Below, piece after piece: positions 21,173-33,060 of a stretch of DNA of 64,000 nt (position 1 is the first letter of the stretch; every line of letters starts with the position of its first letter). The position numbers and the translations under genes were made by a program. Origin of the DNA: Eucommia ulmoides (taxonomy: Eukaryota; Streptophyta; Magnoliopsida; Garryales; Eucommiaceae); contig CM028334.1 in assembly GCA_016647705.1 (NCBI GenBank), positions 7,783,546 to 7,847,545 of the forward strand, given 5' to 3'. The notes under the pieces are model-generated. The model was given only the letters and a program-made list of their open reading frames with translations, ran no database searches and was not told where the DNA came from.

Positions 21173-22554
21173 CTTTCCTTGGCCATTACAGATGGAACTT
21201 CTTCAGTCAACTTTCCAGAAGTTCCTTGGCGTTAATTAACTTTTCATTCTAATTCCTCTTGATTTATGCAAGGTCATATTGGTCCATTTATTATTGCTTT
21301 TCAACCACAAGGAGTAAATAATAAATTGTTTGTACAAAATTGGACTATTAGACAACATAACTGTTTATTTGATTTTATTTTTGCATTAACTCTTAAATAA
21401 GGGTTAAACAATAAAATTTTCTTAATTAAAATGAGGTCTATTAATTAAATTAATCGGATTTGCATTTCAATCCATTCCTCTTCAATTTAGGTTAACTTAG
21501 TATATTTACATGCCAAAACTTATTAGGATTTGAACGTTATTTTAATTCTAGAAATATCCACTTGAGATTGGTTGAAAATTAAAAGTTTGGAAATGACCAT
21601 TAAATCCTCTCAATATAGTTGATGCACGACAGTTGACTTTTTTTGTCGTAAAAAATTGTAATGGAGTTGTTGACTTGGATTAAAGTAGAATGATTACAAA
21701 ATTATAGGATATTACATGTTTACATTGTAGCTATGAGGACCAAAGTGAAATAAAGGTCAAACTTGGTCAAAGTGTCAAAATTCCTTAATATCTTAATTTT
21801 TTTTTTATCTCAAATGATTTTATACAGTTGTACAGTCTAATAGTTAAATGTTATATCAACTTGTATTGTACAATTATATAAAGTTATTTGAGGTAAAAAT
21901 TTGGGATAAGACTTGAAATCTCCCATGTACCCAAAAAAAAAATAAAAAAAAAATTGAAATCTCTTGTATTTTTGTTTGAAATACGAGTAGATATTGTTGT
22001 TTACAACTTAGTACTAAGTTGTAGATACAAAAATATATGATCGAACACTACTAGTACTTAGGTAACGTTCGGTTTCATGGAATTGGAATCACCAATGAAC
22101 ATAAATAAATTTTTAAAAAAATTTACGTTAGTTTATTCTTAATTTTAATTTCAAAATTTAAATTGTGTGTTTCCAAATACAACTTTATTGTTGATAGTCT
22201 AACTGTCGCACGCCTGAACGTGGCCATTTAATTGTTCAAGAACCTGAACCCAATATAAGAATATCAATTTATTTTTTAAATACACCTATAAATTTGGATT
22301 TTGTTTAAAGACAAAGAACCATACCTTAATTAAGTGCAATGAATTTACTCAAAAGTGTAAGTTCATTTAATTGTTTATGTTCCATGATAATTACATTGTC
22401 TTCATCCTAAAATACAATATACATAGTAATTCATAGGGAGCACTAATTTAATATTTTATTTTCAACATCTAATTAAATAAAAATAATTTGAATGAATTAG
22501 TTGGATTTGTTAATGTAAATTAAATAAATAAATAAAAATTGCTTAATGGGTTTC
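21173..22554. other. AT-rich intergenic DNA, no gene recognised
   Basis: No ORF or domain. A stretch at 22073 resembles the MITE at 11488 (GGTAACGTTCGGTTTCATGG) but lacks a clear partner end. Confidence 0.45.
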
Positions 22555-23363
22555 AGTTGGTGTCGAAAAATGGCGAGCAACCAGCAGTATTGTCCGGAAA
22601 GGTATGACACATGCGAGATTGGTGATGACGTGGTGGACTGGTGAATTTGAAGTTTCTAAAGTCTTGGAGGTAGCCGCAATCCGACCTGAGCTCTTCGACC
22701 CGACCTGAGATCCTGTTCAAACTCCGAGATGAATACTTCTCAGGACTCTATTCCGATCTCCGAGTCGAGCTCCACTCCTTCACTCTGAGCACCTATACAC
22801 AGACTCACCGGGGTTGTGCCCGGTGAAATTCTTCCGGCGTGAGAGTAAGTATCTGAGGAAAAAGGGCTAAGAATGCTCTAGTGTGAGTAGAGAATGTGTA
22901 CCTTTGGGCATTGGATACCATGGTGTATTTATAGGCGTTGGGTGAAATTAACGCTGCGAGATTAGGGAGCTGAGCTCGGGTTAATTAACCTAATGCATCT
23001 GGCAGTCAATGAGCTAGTAGATTAGGACACTAAACATCTGGATTGGGCTTTTGGGCCCATCTGTAGAGGTTCGTAGGCTGACCCACTTGAAATGGAGAGT
23101 AAGAGCTTCAACACAACTTGGAGAGGCCCTGAGTATGGAGGACCCGAGCTAAGAGTGTTTGGGCTCGTCAGGTTGGCTCGGACTCCGTCAACTCGGTTCG
23201 GACTCCATCATCTCAGCACAATCATCTTCAGCTCAGCTCGGAGATCTTCAAGGAGAACATGAGAGCCCCTACTGGAGGGAATCCCAGCTCCCAGCCTCGC
23301 CGTTCTTCCGTACTTGGAGTGATATCCTCCACGTGGTGCATGTGACAAAATTCTCTTACATCA
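22555..23363 (-). repeat. 3' LTR of Tat element 1
   Basis: The left end (TTGGTGTCG) matches the LTR ends of element 2. At the right end ACATCA is followed by GTTTCCCCCCAAG, the complement of the polypurine tract. It shares GGCGTGAGAGTAAG with element 2 LTRs but is otherwise diverged. Confidence 0.7.
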
Positions 23364-23798
23364 GTTTCCCCCCAAGTCCTGTGGGCGAGAGTGGAACGTG
23401 ATGGGCTCGGGATGTTTATGAATGAATTTCGCCTAGACTTGGCCTTTGCTCGTTGTTGTTTCGGAGAATGTTGCTATCGTGGTTGTGACCAATGATTCTG
23501 TTGGCCAAAAATACTTGTGGCCTGGCGCATTACTCGAGGCTATCCCATCGATGTCGATTTTGCCCGACCATTTCGCTTGGTGATTTAACCGTTCAAAAAT
23601 CGAAGCCGGTGGCTAAAAATTGAATTATTGGACCAAAAATACATCTTCCAACGGCTCGGAATTCAATTTATGCAATGGCCCTTTGGAAATGGAGAGTAGT
23701 AGCCTATTTTTAGCTCCTTGTGATGATCGAAAGGCAGAAAGGGCATCAAAACGGCTTCAGAAACTTCAAAACGGCCTTAAGGGACCCCAAATGTGCAA

Positions 23799-25400
23799 GA
23801 TCCGAGCTGAGAGTACTCAGGTTTGCTAGCTCAACCACTAGCTCGGCTTGGCCATCTTTAATACAAATCAGAAGGGTTCTATATTTGTGAAGTCCGAGCT
23901 GAGAGTGCTCGGGCTCGTCAGCTCGGATAAGACTTCAACATTTATTGGCTTCCCATTTTTGAACATGTCTGAGCTGAGAGTGCTCGGGCTTGCCAGCTCA
24001 AACCATTCTTCTATCTTCAAAATGCTTCTAATCTTGATCGTGTCCGGGCTGAGAGTGCTCAGTCTCATCAATTCGATCAGTCCTCAAATTTCAAAATCCA
24101 TCCCCTTTTGATCATGTCCGACCTGAGAGTGCCTGGGCTCGTCAGCTCGGATCATTCCTTCAAATTTTAAAATGCTTCTTATTTTGAACATGTCCGAGCT
24201 GAGAGTGTTCGGGTTCATCAGCTCAGACCATTCTTCAATCTTCAACATGCTTCCAATTTTATAGAAGTCTAAGTTGAGAGTGTTCAGGCTCGTCAGCTTG
24301 GACAAGATGCTAATCCTCTAGGATTCATATTTGGAACATGTTTGAGCTGAGAGCACTCGGGCTTGTCAACTCGGACACTTTCTTCAATCTTCAATATGTT
24401 TCCATTTTTTACCACATCCGAGCTGAGAATGCTTGAGCTCGTCAGCTCGGACCAGTCCTCAAACTTCAACAGGCTTCTATTTTTTACTATGTTCAAGCTG
24501 AGAGTGCTCAGGCTCGTCAGCTCGGACCAGTCTTCAAACTTGAAAATGCTTCTATTTTTTACCATATCTAAGATGAGAGTGCTCAGGCTCGTTAGCTCGG
24601 TCGATTCCTCAATCTTTAAAATGCTTTCAATTTTGGATATGTTTGAGCTGAGAGTGCTCGGGCTCGTCAGCTCGGACCAGTCTTCAAACTTGAAAAGGCT
24701 TCCATTTTTTACTATGTCCGAGTTGAGAGTGTTCGGGCTCGTCAGCTCGGACCAGTCCTCAAACTTGAAAATGATTCCCAATTTGACCATGTCCGAGCTG
24801 AGAGTGCTTGGGCTCGTCAGTTCGGACCAGTCTTCAAACTTTAAGAGGCTTCATTTTTTTACCATGTCCGAGCTGAAAGTGCTTGGACACGTCAGCTCGG
24901 ACCAATCGTCAAACCTTAAAAGACTTCTCAATTTAGCCATGTCTGAGCTAAGAATGCTCGGGCTCGTCAGCTCAGACCACTCCTCAAACTTCAACAGGCT
25001 TCCTATTTTGGATGTATCCGAGCTGGGGGTGTTCGGACTCGATAACTTGGAAAATCTTTCACACTTGGTCGATTTTAAAGAAGGAAGGGTTTGAGGCTTC
25101 CCTATTTTGGATCTATCTGAGTTGAGGGTGTTTGGACTTAGTAGCTCGGATAATCTTTCACACTTGGCCGATTGAAGAAGGAAGAGGCTTTCCCATTTTG
25201 GATCTATCCGAGCTGAGGGTGTTCAGACTTGGTAGCTTGGATAATCCTTCACAGCCAATTTTGAAGAAGGAAGGGTTTGAGGCTTTCCCATTTTGAATGT
25301 ATCCAAGCGGAGGGTGTTCGAACTTGGTAGCTCGGATAATCTTTCATACTAGGCCGATTTTGAAGAAGGAAGGGTTTGAGGCTTTCCCATGTAGCATTAG
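23799..25400. repeat. 75-bp minisatellite in element 1
   Basis: About 17 copies of a unit near 75 bases run from about 23890 to 25100. The unit contains TCCGAGCTGAGAGTGCT, GGGCTCGTCAGCTCGGACCA and a CTTCWATTTTT segment. Diverged longer units continue to about 25400. Because the period is a multiple of three, long open frames exist on both strands (243 codons on plus, 165 on minus). These are repeats rather than genes. Confidence 0.85.
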
Positions 25401-25589
25401 GCACGTGGATGGCATGTGCATTAATTATTCTCCTGCTTGTGGTACGTGGGTGACATGTGTCGTAGCCCAAACTTGTTAGGGAAACCAATGGTACAATTGT
25501 TGGATGGACGCCACATGACACCAGGTACATCAATCGATGCAACTGTGACTATTGGGCTGGGCGACTCTTCTTATGGGCACATTTCTTTT

Positions 25590-25600
25590 TTATAAAAAAA
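25590..25600 (+). promoter_or_regulatory. Candidate TATA box for the antisense ORF of element 1
   Basis: TTATAAAAAAAGG lies upstream of the plus-strand extra ORF and just inside the 3' LTR/minisatellite side. Element 2 has CTATATATACGC in the equivalent position. Confidence 0.4.
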
Positions 25601-25817
25601 GGGGCTTCTGCATTCATTTGACACTTACAAAATTTCAAGAGCTCTCTCTTATCTTCGGCACTGGTAACGTTTTTTTTCCTTTGCCCGGACAAAATATCGG
25701 TCTCCTTTTTTTTTTCTTCCTCGGGTTCAACCTCTAGCTCAGGGTCCAGTTCCTCAGAACGGACCTCCGCCGGCTCCTTGTCCTTCAGGTCGAGCGTCGT
25801 CCCGCTCCAGGGGATGC

Positions 25818-28337
25818 CTCATCAACTGCTATGGCAAGGATCCACAAAACGAGCAGTGTGGTCTAGTCTATCCTGGTCGACTGCGTGGTCGCGGTGAGCT
25901 GTGCCGACGAGAGCGGGGGTATGTCTACATCACATGAACTTGGTGCCAGGGTCCCTTCTGGAACCACCACGGTGGAGGAGATTCACTAGGCCGTCTTCCT
26001 GCCCCAACTACTTTATGAAAATAAGGTGCATAAAGTTGGGCCAGAGAAGCTCCACATAAAGGTCCTGATCACGAGCCCGGTGTGGAACACATAGACGACT
26101 ATGAATGAAAAATCCATCCTCAACTGCCGAAGTAAATACTTCTTCCTAGAGGGGGTTCAAACTATTGTTCCTGGGCCCGAAGATTGGGCGTGTATGCCAC
26201 CGACAGGCTACATGACTGTTTACAAGCATAAACTAGAGGTGGGTCTCCGATTCCCAATCCAATGGTGGATCTGGGCCCTCTGTGCGGAGTATCATTTATG
26301 TCCGTCACAAATTTCTCCGAACGACATGAGGGTCATGGTGGCATCGTATATCATCTTTCGGGCCGAGGGACTCGAGCCAAGCATTAAGCTATTTAAGACA
26401 CTATTCTACCCCATGCCGATTCCCGAGGCACTGGATGGTGCTACGTCTTGTCTAGGTTGACCTTCTTGAAGGACCTGGACTCTTCCATTCATAACTATAA
26501 GCCTCAGTTCTTCTATCTCGGAGGGAGCGGTTGGAAGTCTGGCCCGGAGAACGACAAAAAATACGCCGTTCAGATGGAATGGGAAAAAGTCGGTAAGACT
26601 ATGGTCCCTCCGGGAGGGGGGATTCTTGTTCTCGACTTTATCATCATACTTATACTAATTTCCCCTTGTGGTTTGTGCAACGAAAAAAGTACCCAAGAAG
26701 CAGAGACCAGAGCTGAGCAAAGAGCTTATCAAGTAGAAGGACAAGGTTCTGAGGACAACTTTCAAGGACGTGAATACCCTGATCGAGTCTTACCTCTTCA
26801 CCATCTACTAGTACGTACCCCGGGCACCCCACTCATTCTTGACATCCCAGCAGACTCAACCAACAGTAAGTGATTTCGGCCTTGTCAATTTTTCATACTT
26901 CAAAATTTTTCGCTCCTGGCTCAATCGCACCGGTTGTCTTATGTAGAATTGGATGCTGCCGACCTGGTCAAAGGAATTTCTAAATATCTTATTAAATATT
27001 GCTGTTATGGATAAGGTGATGGCTGCCCAAAGGCTGGTGGAGAAGAAAACACTGGAGGTTGCTAAGGCGGTTAAGGCCGACGGATCGGATCACACTCGGG
27101 GTTCCTAGGCCGGCCCAACAACACAATTTTCTCCCACACCATCTCCACAACAACAACAACATCATTCGGCAATGCCTACACGGAGTCGTTCCTTAGCCCT
27201 TCTTGTAGTTGTGATAAGGAAAACCCCCCAATTGAAGTCGGGGTCACGCCAATCCACCCGTACTGGGAGCGGAGACACTTCCCCCATCGATCCGTCCAGC
27301 AAGGGAAAGATGAAGGCTCATGAGGAAAAACACAAGAAGTATAAATTGTCAGAGAGGTTAAAGCTCATGGTTGGGGTCACCTCAGAGCTGTCGGTTGACG
27401 GTTCATTCTTCGAGATCCCGAACATAGGGCTCCTGTCTGACCGGGCGTTGCTGAGGAGTCCAAAGGTAAAGTTGGGTTACCTCTGCCGCATCACCTCTCC
27501 CAACGATAAAAACCTGATGGTAGATGAGAGTACAGACAACGTCATGCGCTAGGCCATCTATGACCAAATCTTGGTAAGGACTCACCTCCTTATTTCAATT
27601 TTCAATTTCGCTTTTGCTAAATTTTTCCAAGTGTACTAACTTTGCCATTATGGTGCAGTGTATGCTCCGGATGTTAGTCATTTATGACAAGATCTTTGAG
27701 AGCGCCATGGAGGAGTCCATCCTCCGGTCTAAGCAGAACACCATAGATGAGAAGGTCAAACGACTAACTGATGACCTCCAGCTCGCCACTCAAGCTCACA
27801 AAAGTCTCCAAGCTAGGCATGTCCGCGTCACGCAGGAACGGGACAACTTTGAGAAGCAGAAGACTGAACTGGAGAAGAAGGTGGACGAGCTGGAGAGAAG
27901 ACTAAAAAACGAGGAGCTGTTGAAGGCGAAGGTATTTCGGAAGTTCGGCTGTCAAAAAATATTAGTAGAGCATGGAATTTGAGAACCTCAAATACAACCT
28001 TGCTGCCGAATATATGAATGATGGCCACTAGGCCACACTTTGCTTAATTCGGCATCACTACCCTGAATTTGACTGCTCTCAGGTCGGGATGGAGTTCCCC
28101 AAATGAGGGGAACTGGCCGTGGAGATGGTGGACGAGGGGGCCCAATCGGAGCAAGCCTCGGACGCCGAGACAGAAAAGGATGGCGATGAGGAGGCTGAGG
28201 GCGAATAAGAAGATGGAGATGAGGACGCTGTTACCAGCATCGTGGATGTTGGAGGTGTTTTTGATGAAGAATTGGCCCCTCGTCCCTCATTGGCGGTCAC
28301 GGGCGTGGTGTTAGATCCCCAGCCTGGATATTTTTGA
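25818..28337 (+). pseudogene. Antisense additional ORF of Tat element 1 (putative gypsy-type transposon protein with coiled coil)
   Basis: Plus-strand coding remnants run opposite to pol. The segment 26101-26460 (LGLRFPIQWW-type core, CPSQISPNDMRV, FRAEGLEPSIKLFKTLF) and the following FFYLGGSGWKSG resemble the plant 'putative gypsy type transposon' domain (Pfam PF04195 from memory). A charged coiled coil follows at 27690-27950 (ERDNFEKQKTELEKKVDEL) and an acidic tail at 28140-28260. Putative introns: 26593-26689, 26866-26946 and 27574-27658, all GT-AG. In-frame stops remain, so this copy is broken. The start is uncertain. Function is unknown; such antisense ORFs are known in Retand-like Tat elements. 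Confidence 0.6.
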
Positions 28338-29300
28338 AGACTTTAGAGTTTTTTTTTTTTTTTTTTTGCATGACTGTGTAAATGGGCATGAACCCCACTG
28401 ATAAAAGCACTCATTTTTTGAACGTAATACATAGAATATTTTTTGAGTAATCACTTATGTCAAATCTTTTCTCTCTTCTCTCTTCTCCTTAAGATAGAGG
28501 AAGTATGTTGTTTCTTTATTTAAGCTTGAGACGACGTGCCCGGGGTTATGTGGTCGGCTACTTTGGTAGACTTGAACAACTTTCACTCTTCCCAAAATTC
28601 AAAAACGTGTGTTGAGCGCTTGCAGATCTCAACTCGGCAGACACTTAGCGGACACCCAAATCAGTGGATCTGAGCTGGTGTTGCCCGGAGAGCGTAGCTT
28701 AGCCAAAATATTCACACTTGGGAAGTTTTCGATGCCATTTGGTTTTGGGGTCTCCTTAATCATTAAATCCGGGATAAGTGCTCAAATTTCGTAGTTCAGC
28801 TAATGTTGTTTGATACCTAGATTTATGGATCCAAGCTGGTGTCACCCAGAGAGCGAAGCTCGACTAAACATTCTCACTTGGGAAAATGTTCAACACCATT
28901 TGCTTTTGGTATCTTTTTGGTTGAAAAATTAGAGCTAAGTGCTTGGAGGGCTGGGCTCGGTCAAGATTTTATGTTTGTGAAATATTTGTTTTCGTCAAGG
29001 TTGTACTCACCCTATCCCCCCAGCCCGTAGCGGGAGTAGTTTCACTACTCATGTTGCTGGATAAAAAAGTGGTTTTTTGGGACAGTCCTTGACCTTGTGG
29101 GTTATTCCAATAAATTTCAGAACCGACACTTTTGACGGGCTGCACCGGAGTGTCTCTTCGGTAGAAATGTGCACGGGCTATAAGATTGTTGTCTCTTGAA
29201 AATCCATTCCATTGATATGAAAATACGTTACACTTGGTAACAAAAAAATGGAATGTTTACAAAATGACTTGATCTCTATAGTAGTACTACTTAAGATGGT
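28338..29300. other. Non-coding part of element 1 with a duplicated segment
   Basis: Between the antisense ORF and integrase. Two diverged copies of about 150-170 bases (about 28650-28790 and 28820-28960) share GAGCTGGTGT, CCGGAGAGCG/CCAGAGAGCG, CACTTGGGAA and CCATTTGGTTTTGG/CCATTTGCTTTTGG. No gene. Confidence 0.5.
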
Positions 29301-29367
29301 CGATATTCCATCGGTGTCGCAGCGGGATTCCTTCGGTCTCGAGCTTGTACGTGCCCGGCCTTACAAT

Positions 29368-30540
29368 TCAGGTGATGCGGTAAGGTCCCTCCCAACCGGG
29401 GGCTAAATTTCTAGCGTTTGTCTCTTCGGTTGCCAAAGTCACCTTCCTGAGGACGAGATTGCCTATTTCAAAGTGACGGGGACGTACCCTTCTGTCGTAG
29501 TACCGAGCTGCTCGTTGTTGATAAGCCGCTTGTTGGACTCTGGTGCTTTCTCGTCGCTCTTCTAATAGGTCTAAGTTTAGAGTTAGTATGGCCTCATTTG
29601 TTTCTTGGCTCTGATCCCTAATAGCTGTTCTCAGGGTCGGTATTCCAATCTCGGCAGGGATTACGGACTCAGATCCGAATGTCATCGTTAACGGTGTTTC
29701 TCCTATTTGGGTATGTGAGATGGTGTGATATGCCCAAAGAACAGGATAAAGATCCTTCACCCACCTTCCTTTTGCTTTGTTGAGTTTGGTCTTCAAACTG
29801 TGCAAGATTGTTCGGTTGGTGACCTCGACCTGGCCATTAGCCTGCGAGTGACCTGGTGATGCGAATTGAGTTAAGATACCGAGGCCAGAGAAAAAATCTA
29901 CAAATAATTCATTGTTGACTTGAGTTTCATTGTCAGATACGATTGCCTTTAGGATTCTGAATCGGCAGACCATCGATTTCCAAACGAAGTCTCAGATATT
30001 TTTTTTGTGATATGCGCCAGGGGCTCGGCCTCGACCCACTTGGTAAAGTAATCAATGGTGACGACCAAGAACTTTCTTTGGTCGGTGCCCTAAGGAAAAG
30101 GGCCGAGCATATCTATTCCTCATTGGGAAAATGGCTATGGGCTCGTCATTGGGACCATGGTTGTTGGTGGTAAGTGAGGGTGGGGGCCGAATCGTTAGCA
30201 TTTGTCGCATTTTTTTATGAATTCGGTCGCGTACTCGAGCATCTTGGGCTAGAAGTACCCTTATCGGAGTAACTTTCTAGCCAGACCTTTGCCTCCCCAA
30301 GTGATTGCCACATATCCTCTCATGGATTTCTCTCATGATGTAGTTGGCTTCTTCAGGTTGGAGACACCGAGAATAAGGGCCTGAGAAGGAGTGCTAATAT
30401 AGGATTCCATCTATGATGCAATATCTGGCCGACCGGTATCGCATCCTTCTTGCCTTGTTGTGATCTTCGGGCAGTGTCCCGTCCTCCAAGTACTGTAGTA
30501 TCGAATCCATCCAAGTGGGCTTATAGTTGAGCTCACAGAT
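29368..30540 (-). pseudogene. Integrase of Tat element 1
   Basis: Minus-strand frame 29368-29973 carries the core (IVSDNETQ, where DNGTQ is usual; GQVEVTNRT with the catalytic E; LWAYHT) and the C-terminal part (YYDRRVRPRHFEIGNLVLRK, WEGPYRI). The N-terminal half lies at 29974-30540 in broken frames. It would insert the cDNA, but it is interrupted here. Confidence 0.85.
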
Positions 30541-30612
30541 TGTTGCCACCTAGTCAGACATCGCCGTGCTTGGAGTATCTAGGTACTCAATGGGCACGCT
30601 CTTCTTCAGGAT

Positions 30613-31053
30613 CTATTCTACCACCGAGGCGAGGTTTGCTAAGGCATCAGCGTGCCTGTTTTCTTCCTGGGGTATTTGGGTCACTTGGATTTTTTCAAAG
30701 CTCTCCATCAATTCCTTAGCTTTCTCCAAATATACGGTCATACTTGGGTCCTTGGCCAAATAATTCTCATTAACCTGCTTGACCACGAGCTGAGAGTCGT
30801 AGAAGACGATCATCGTGCTCACATTAAATTCTCGAGCTAAGCAGAGGCCCGTGAGAAGAGGCTCGTACTCGGCCTCGTTATTGGTTGCTTTGAATCCCTG
30901 CCTCAGGGCGTATTCGATCTCGTCTTTGTCGGGGGCCACAAGTACCATTCCTGCTCCACAATTGCTGATATTGGATGATCTGGTAGTGAACAACTTCCAT
31001 GTGGTTGGATCAGAGTCTGGATTCGTGCTTCTCAACGTTTCCTCTATTTCCAC
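30613..31053 (-). pseudogene. Second, archaeal-type RNase H of Tat element 1
   Basis: The frame shows NEAEYEPLLTGL, a VFYDSQLVVKQVN block and ENRHADALANLAS, the E, D and D positions of the second RNase H that follows the usual gypsy one in Tat elements. 146 codons are open. Confidence 0.8.
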
Positions 31054-31244
31054 GAATTTTGTTCCCAGGTCATCGGCAGATGGATCAGGATCATTCGGGA
31101 AGGTGAGTTTGGCAATGAAGTTTGTCAGGACCTGGCCTTTGATGGCGGTGCTGGGGTAGTATTCAACGTGGAATTGACCGAGCTCGAGGCTGTACTTATC
31201 AGCCGTCCTGAGATGTCTGGTGAATGTAGAATCTACCTTATCGG

Positions 31245-31540
31245 CTAGTCGGTTAGCATAATAATCGTGTGGGCTTGGAAGTACTGTTTTAGCTTTCTCG
31301 AGGCCACCAGCAGGGCATAAGTGAGCTTTTCAAATTTGGTGAACCTCGTCTTGGTATCCTTGAGGACTCTGTTGGAGTAATAGATCGGGTGTTGAACACC
31401 GGTGTCTTCTCTAACCAGAGTTGCGCTAACCGTCGTTGGAGAAGCGAAAATGTATAAGTATAGAGTTTCTCCCATCTTTGGGGTACTGAGAAAGGGAGCA
31501 GATGAGAGATACTTTTTGAGCTCCTAAAAAGTTGGTTCAC
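31245..31540 (-). pseudogene. Gypsy RNase H of Tat element 1
   Basis: LYLYIFASPTTVSATLVRED, HPIYYSNRVLKDTKTR and YALLVASRKLKQYF mark the RNase H that follows reverse transcriptase. The first catalytic aspartate position reads A in IFASP. The frame is shared by two overlapping ORFs, which suggests a frameshift. Confidence 0.75.
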
Positions 31541-31655
31541 ATTTCTCTGTCCATCCGAAGTTGTTGTTGCCTCTGAGCACCTTGAAGAAGGGCAGACATT
31601 TCTCTGACGCTAGTGAGATTAACCGGTTTAAGGCAACGAGCCTCCCCCTGAGCAT

Positions 31656-32543
31656 CTACACTTCCTTCTTATCCTGAGGCAAGGTTATTCCTAGTATAGC
31701 ATTTATCTGGTCAGGATTAGCATCGATTCTGTGCTGAGAGACCATGTATTCGAGGAACTTCTTAGCAGATACTCCAAAGATGCATTTGTTGGGGTTGCGG
31801 TAAGTCCTGAGCTTATTGAAATAGTTTTGGAGGTGTTGGATGTGGTAGGGGGACCTGGATCTCTTGACTAACATGTCATCGATGTAAACATCTATCGGCT
31901 GCTCGATCTCCTTCTTGAACATTTTGTTCAGAAGCCGCTAGTAAGTCGCCCCAGTGTTGCGCAAGCCAAATGGCATGACCCTGTAGCAGTATGTCCCTTT
32001 ATCCATGATAAAATATGTCTTGCTCTTGTTGGGAGAGAACATAAGGATTTGGTTGTACCCGAGATAAGCGTCGAGGAAACTTAGGCGCTCATACACTGCT
32101 ATGGTGTTGATGATGATGTTGATTCTCGGGAGGGGAAAGAAGTCATTCGGGAATGCTTTGTTCAAGTCCTTGAAGTCGATGCAGAGGTGCCACTTGTTGC
32201 TATCTTTGGGTTCCAGGACCACATTTGCGAGCCAGTCCGGAAACTTGACTTTTTCCACCACGTCTGATTTGATCAACTTGTCAATTTCCTCTTCAATAAT
32301 CTTTTGGCACTATAGGTGAAACTTTCTTCTCTTCTGCCTCATGGGTGGGTGGTACGGGTCAGCATGTAGGAGATACATCGCTACACTTGGATCAATCCCT
32401 GGCAGCTCATCATATAACCACGCGAAGACGTTATAATTTTTTCGGAGTAGCTCAGTAAGTTCAGCTCTTCGCTCGGGTACAAAACTGGCTCCGATCCTTA
32501 CTATTATATCTTTGATTGTTGGGTGGATAACAATCACCACCAA
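31656..32543 (-). pseudogene. Reverse transcriptase of Tat element 1
   Basis: Minus-strand frames at 31938-32276 (DFKDLNKAFPND, FLDAYLGYNQI, VMPFGLRNTGATY) and 31656-31922 (the catalytic VYIDDMLVKR, then GYM-type motif) make up the RT palm. The linker at 32310-32543 (FAWLYDELPGIDPSV) precedes it. The active-site YIDD is kept. Frame breaks and a stop separate the parts. Confidence 0.85.
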
Positions 32544-32809
32544 CTCCTCATGTAGCCGGGGACCGACCTCCTCTTCTCAAGGGTCATCGATGGGTACCGG
32601 CCCGGGTCTCCAGTCAAGAGCCATGAGTTCGGATTCTCCGAGCTCCGCCTCTGTCTTTGATTGCAACTTCATTTTTTCTAGTTCCCTCCGAGCATAGTCT
32701 TGGGAGGACTCCTAATCTCCTCTCACCACTCCCACACCCTTCTTAGTGGGGAACTTCATTGACTGGTGATATGGGGAGCAGACCGCCTTGAGAGCCACCA
32801 CTGTGGATC

Positions 32810-33060
32810 GACCCATGATCGCATTATAAGATGATGGTCTGTCTACGATCAAAAACTTGGTCCATACAGTTGAGGTCCTGGGGTGGGTTCCAACCGTGAC
32901 GGGAAGAAAGACCTACTCGGCCGCGTTGACCACATCTCCCCCAAAACTGACTAGGGGGGCCTTTGATGGCTTCACGGTGTTGGGGTCCATGTTCATTCTC
33001 TCGAATGACCATTTGAAGATGATATCGACGGAGCTTCCACCATCCACCAAGATCCTCCCC
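32810..33060 (-). pseudogene. Truncated protease region of Tat element 1
   Basis: Minus-strand residues RILVDGGSSVDIIF fit the retroviral-type aspartic protease (usual DNGSSADIL) followed by the MG/NMDP linker. Sequence upstream of the motif is cut off at the AT repeat where the fold-back element starts. Confidence 0.7.

Larger units (their letters stand above)
22555..33060 (-). mobile_element. Ty3/gypsy Tat-type element 1, 5' end missing
   Basis: Read on the minus strand: truncated protease, reverse transcriptase, RNase H, a second archaeal-type RNase H, integrase, then non-coding DNA and the 3' LTR. A second RNase H and an extra antisense ORF are marks of the Tat lineage. The pol region ends abruptly at about 33060 inside the protease (RILVDG), where a fold-back element begins; gag and the 5' LTR are absent. 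Stops and frameshifts break pol. Confidence 0.85.

Noticed and set aside
22060..22200. Possible MITE like that in intron 5
   Set aside because: Only the left end (GGTAACGTTCGG) is convincing; no inverted partner or target duplication was found.
24363..25094. 243-codon ORF resembling leucine-rich repeats
   Set aside because: It is the 75-bp minisatellite read in frame. An ORF of similar kind exists on the opposite strand, and there is no start context or domain.
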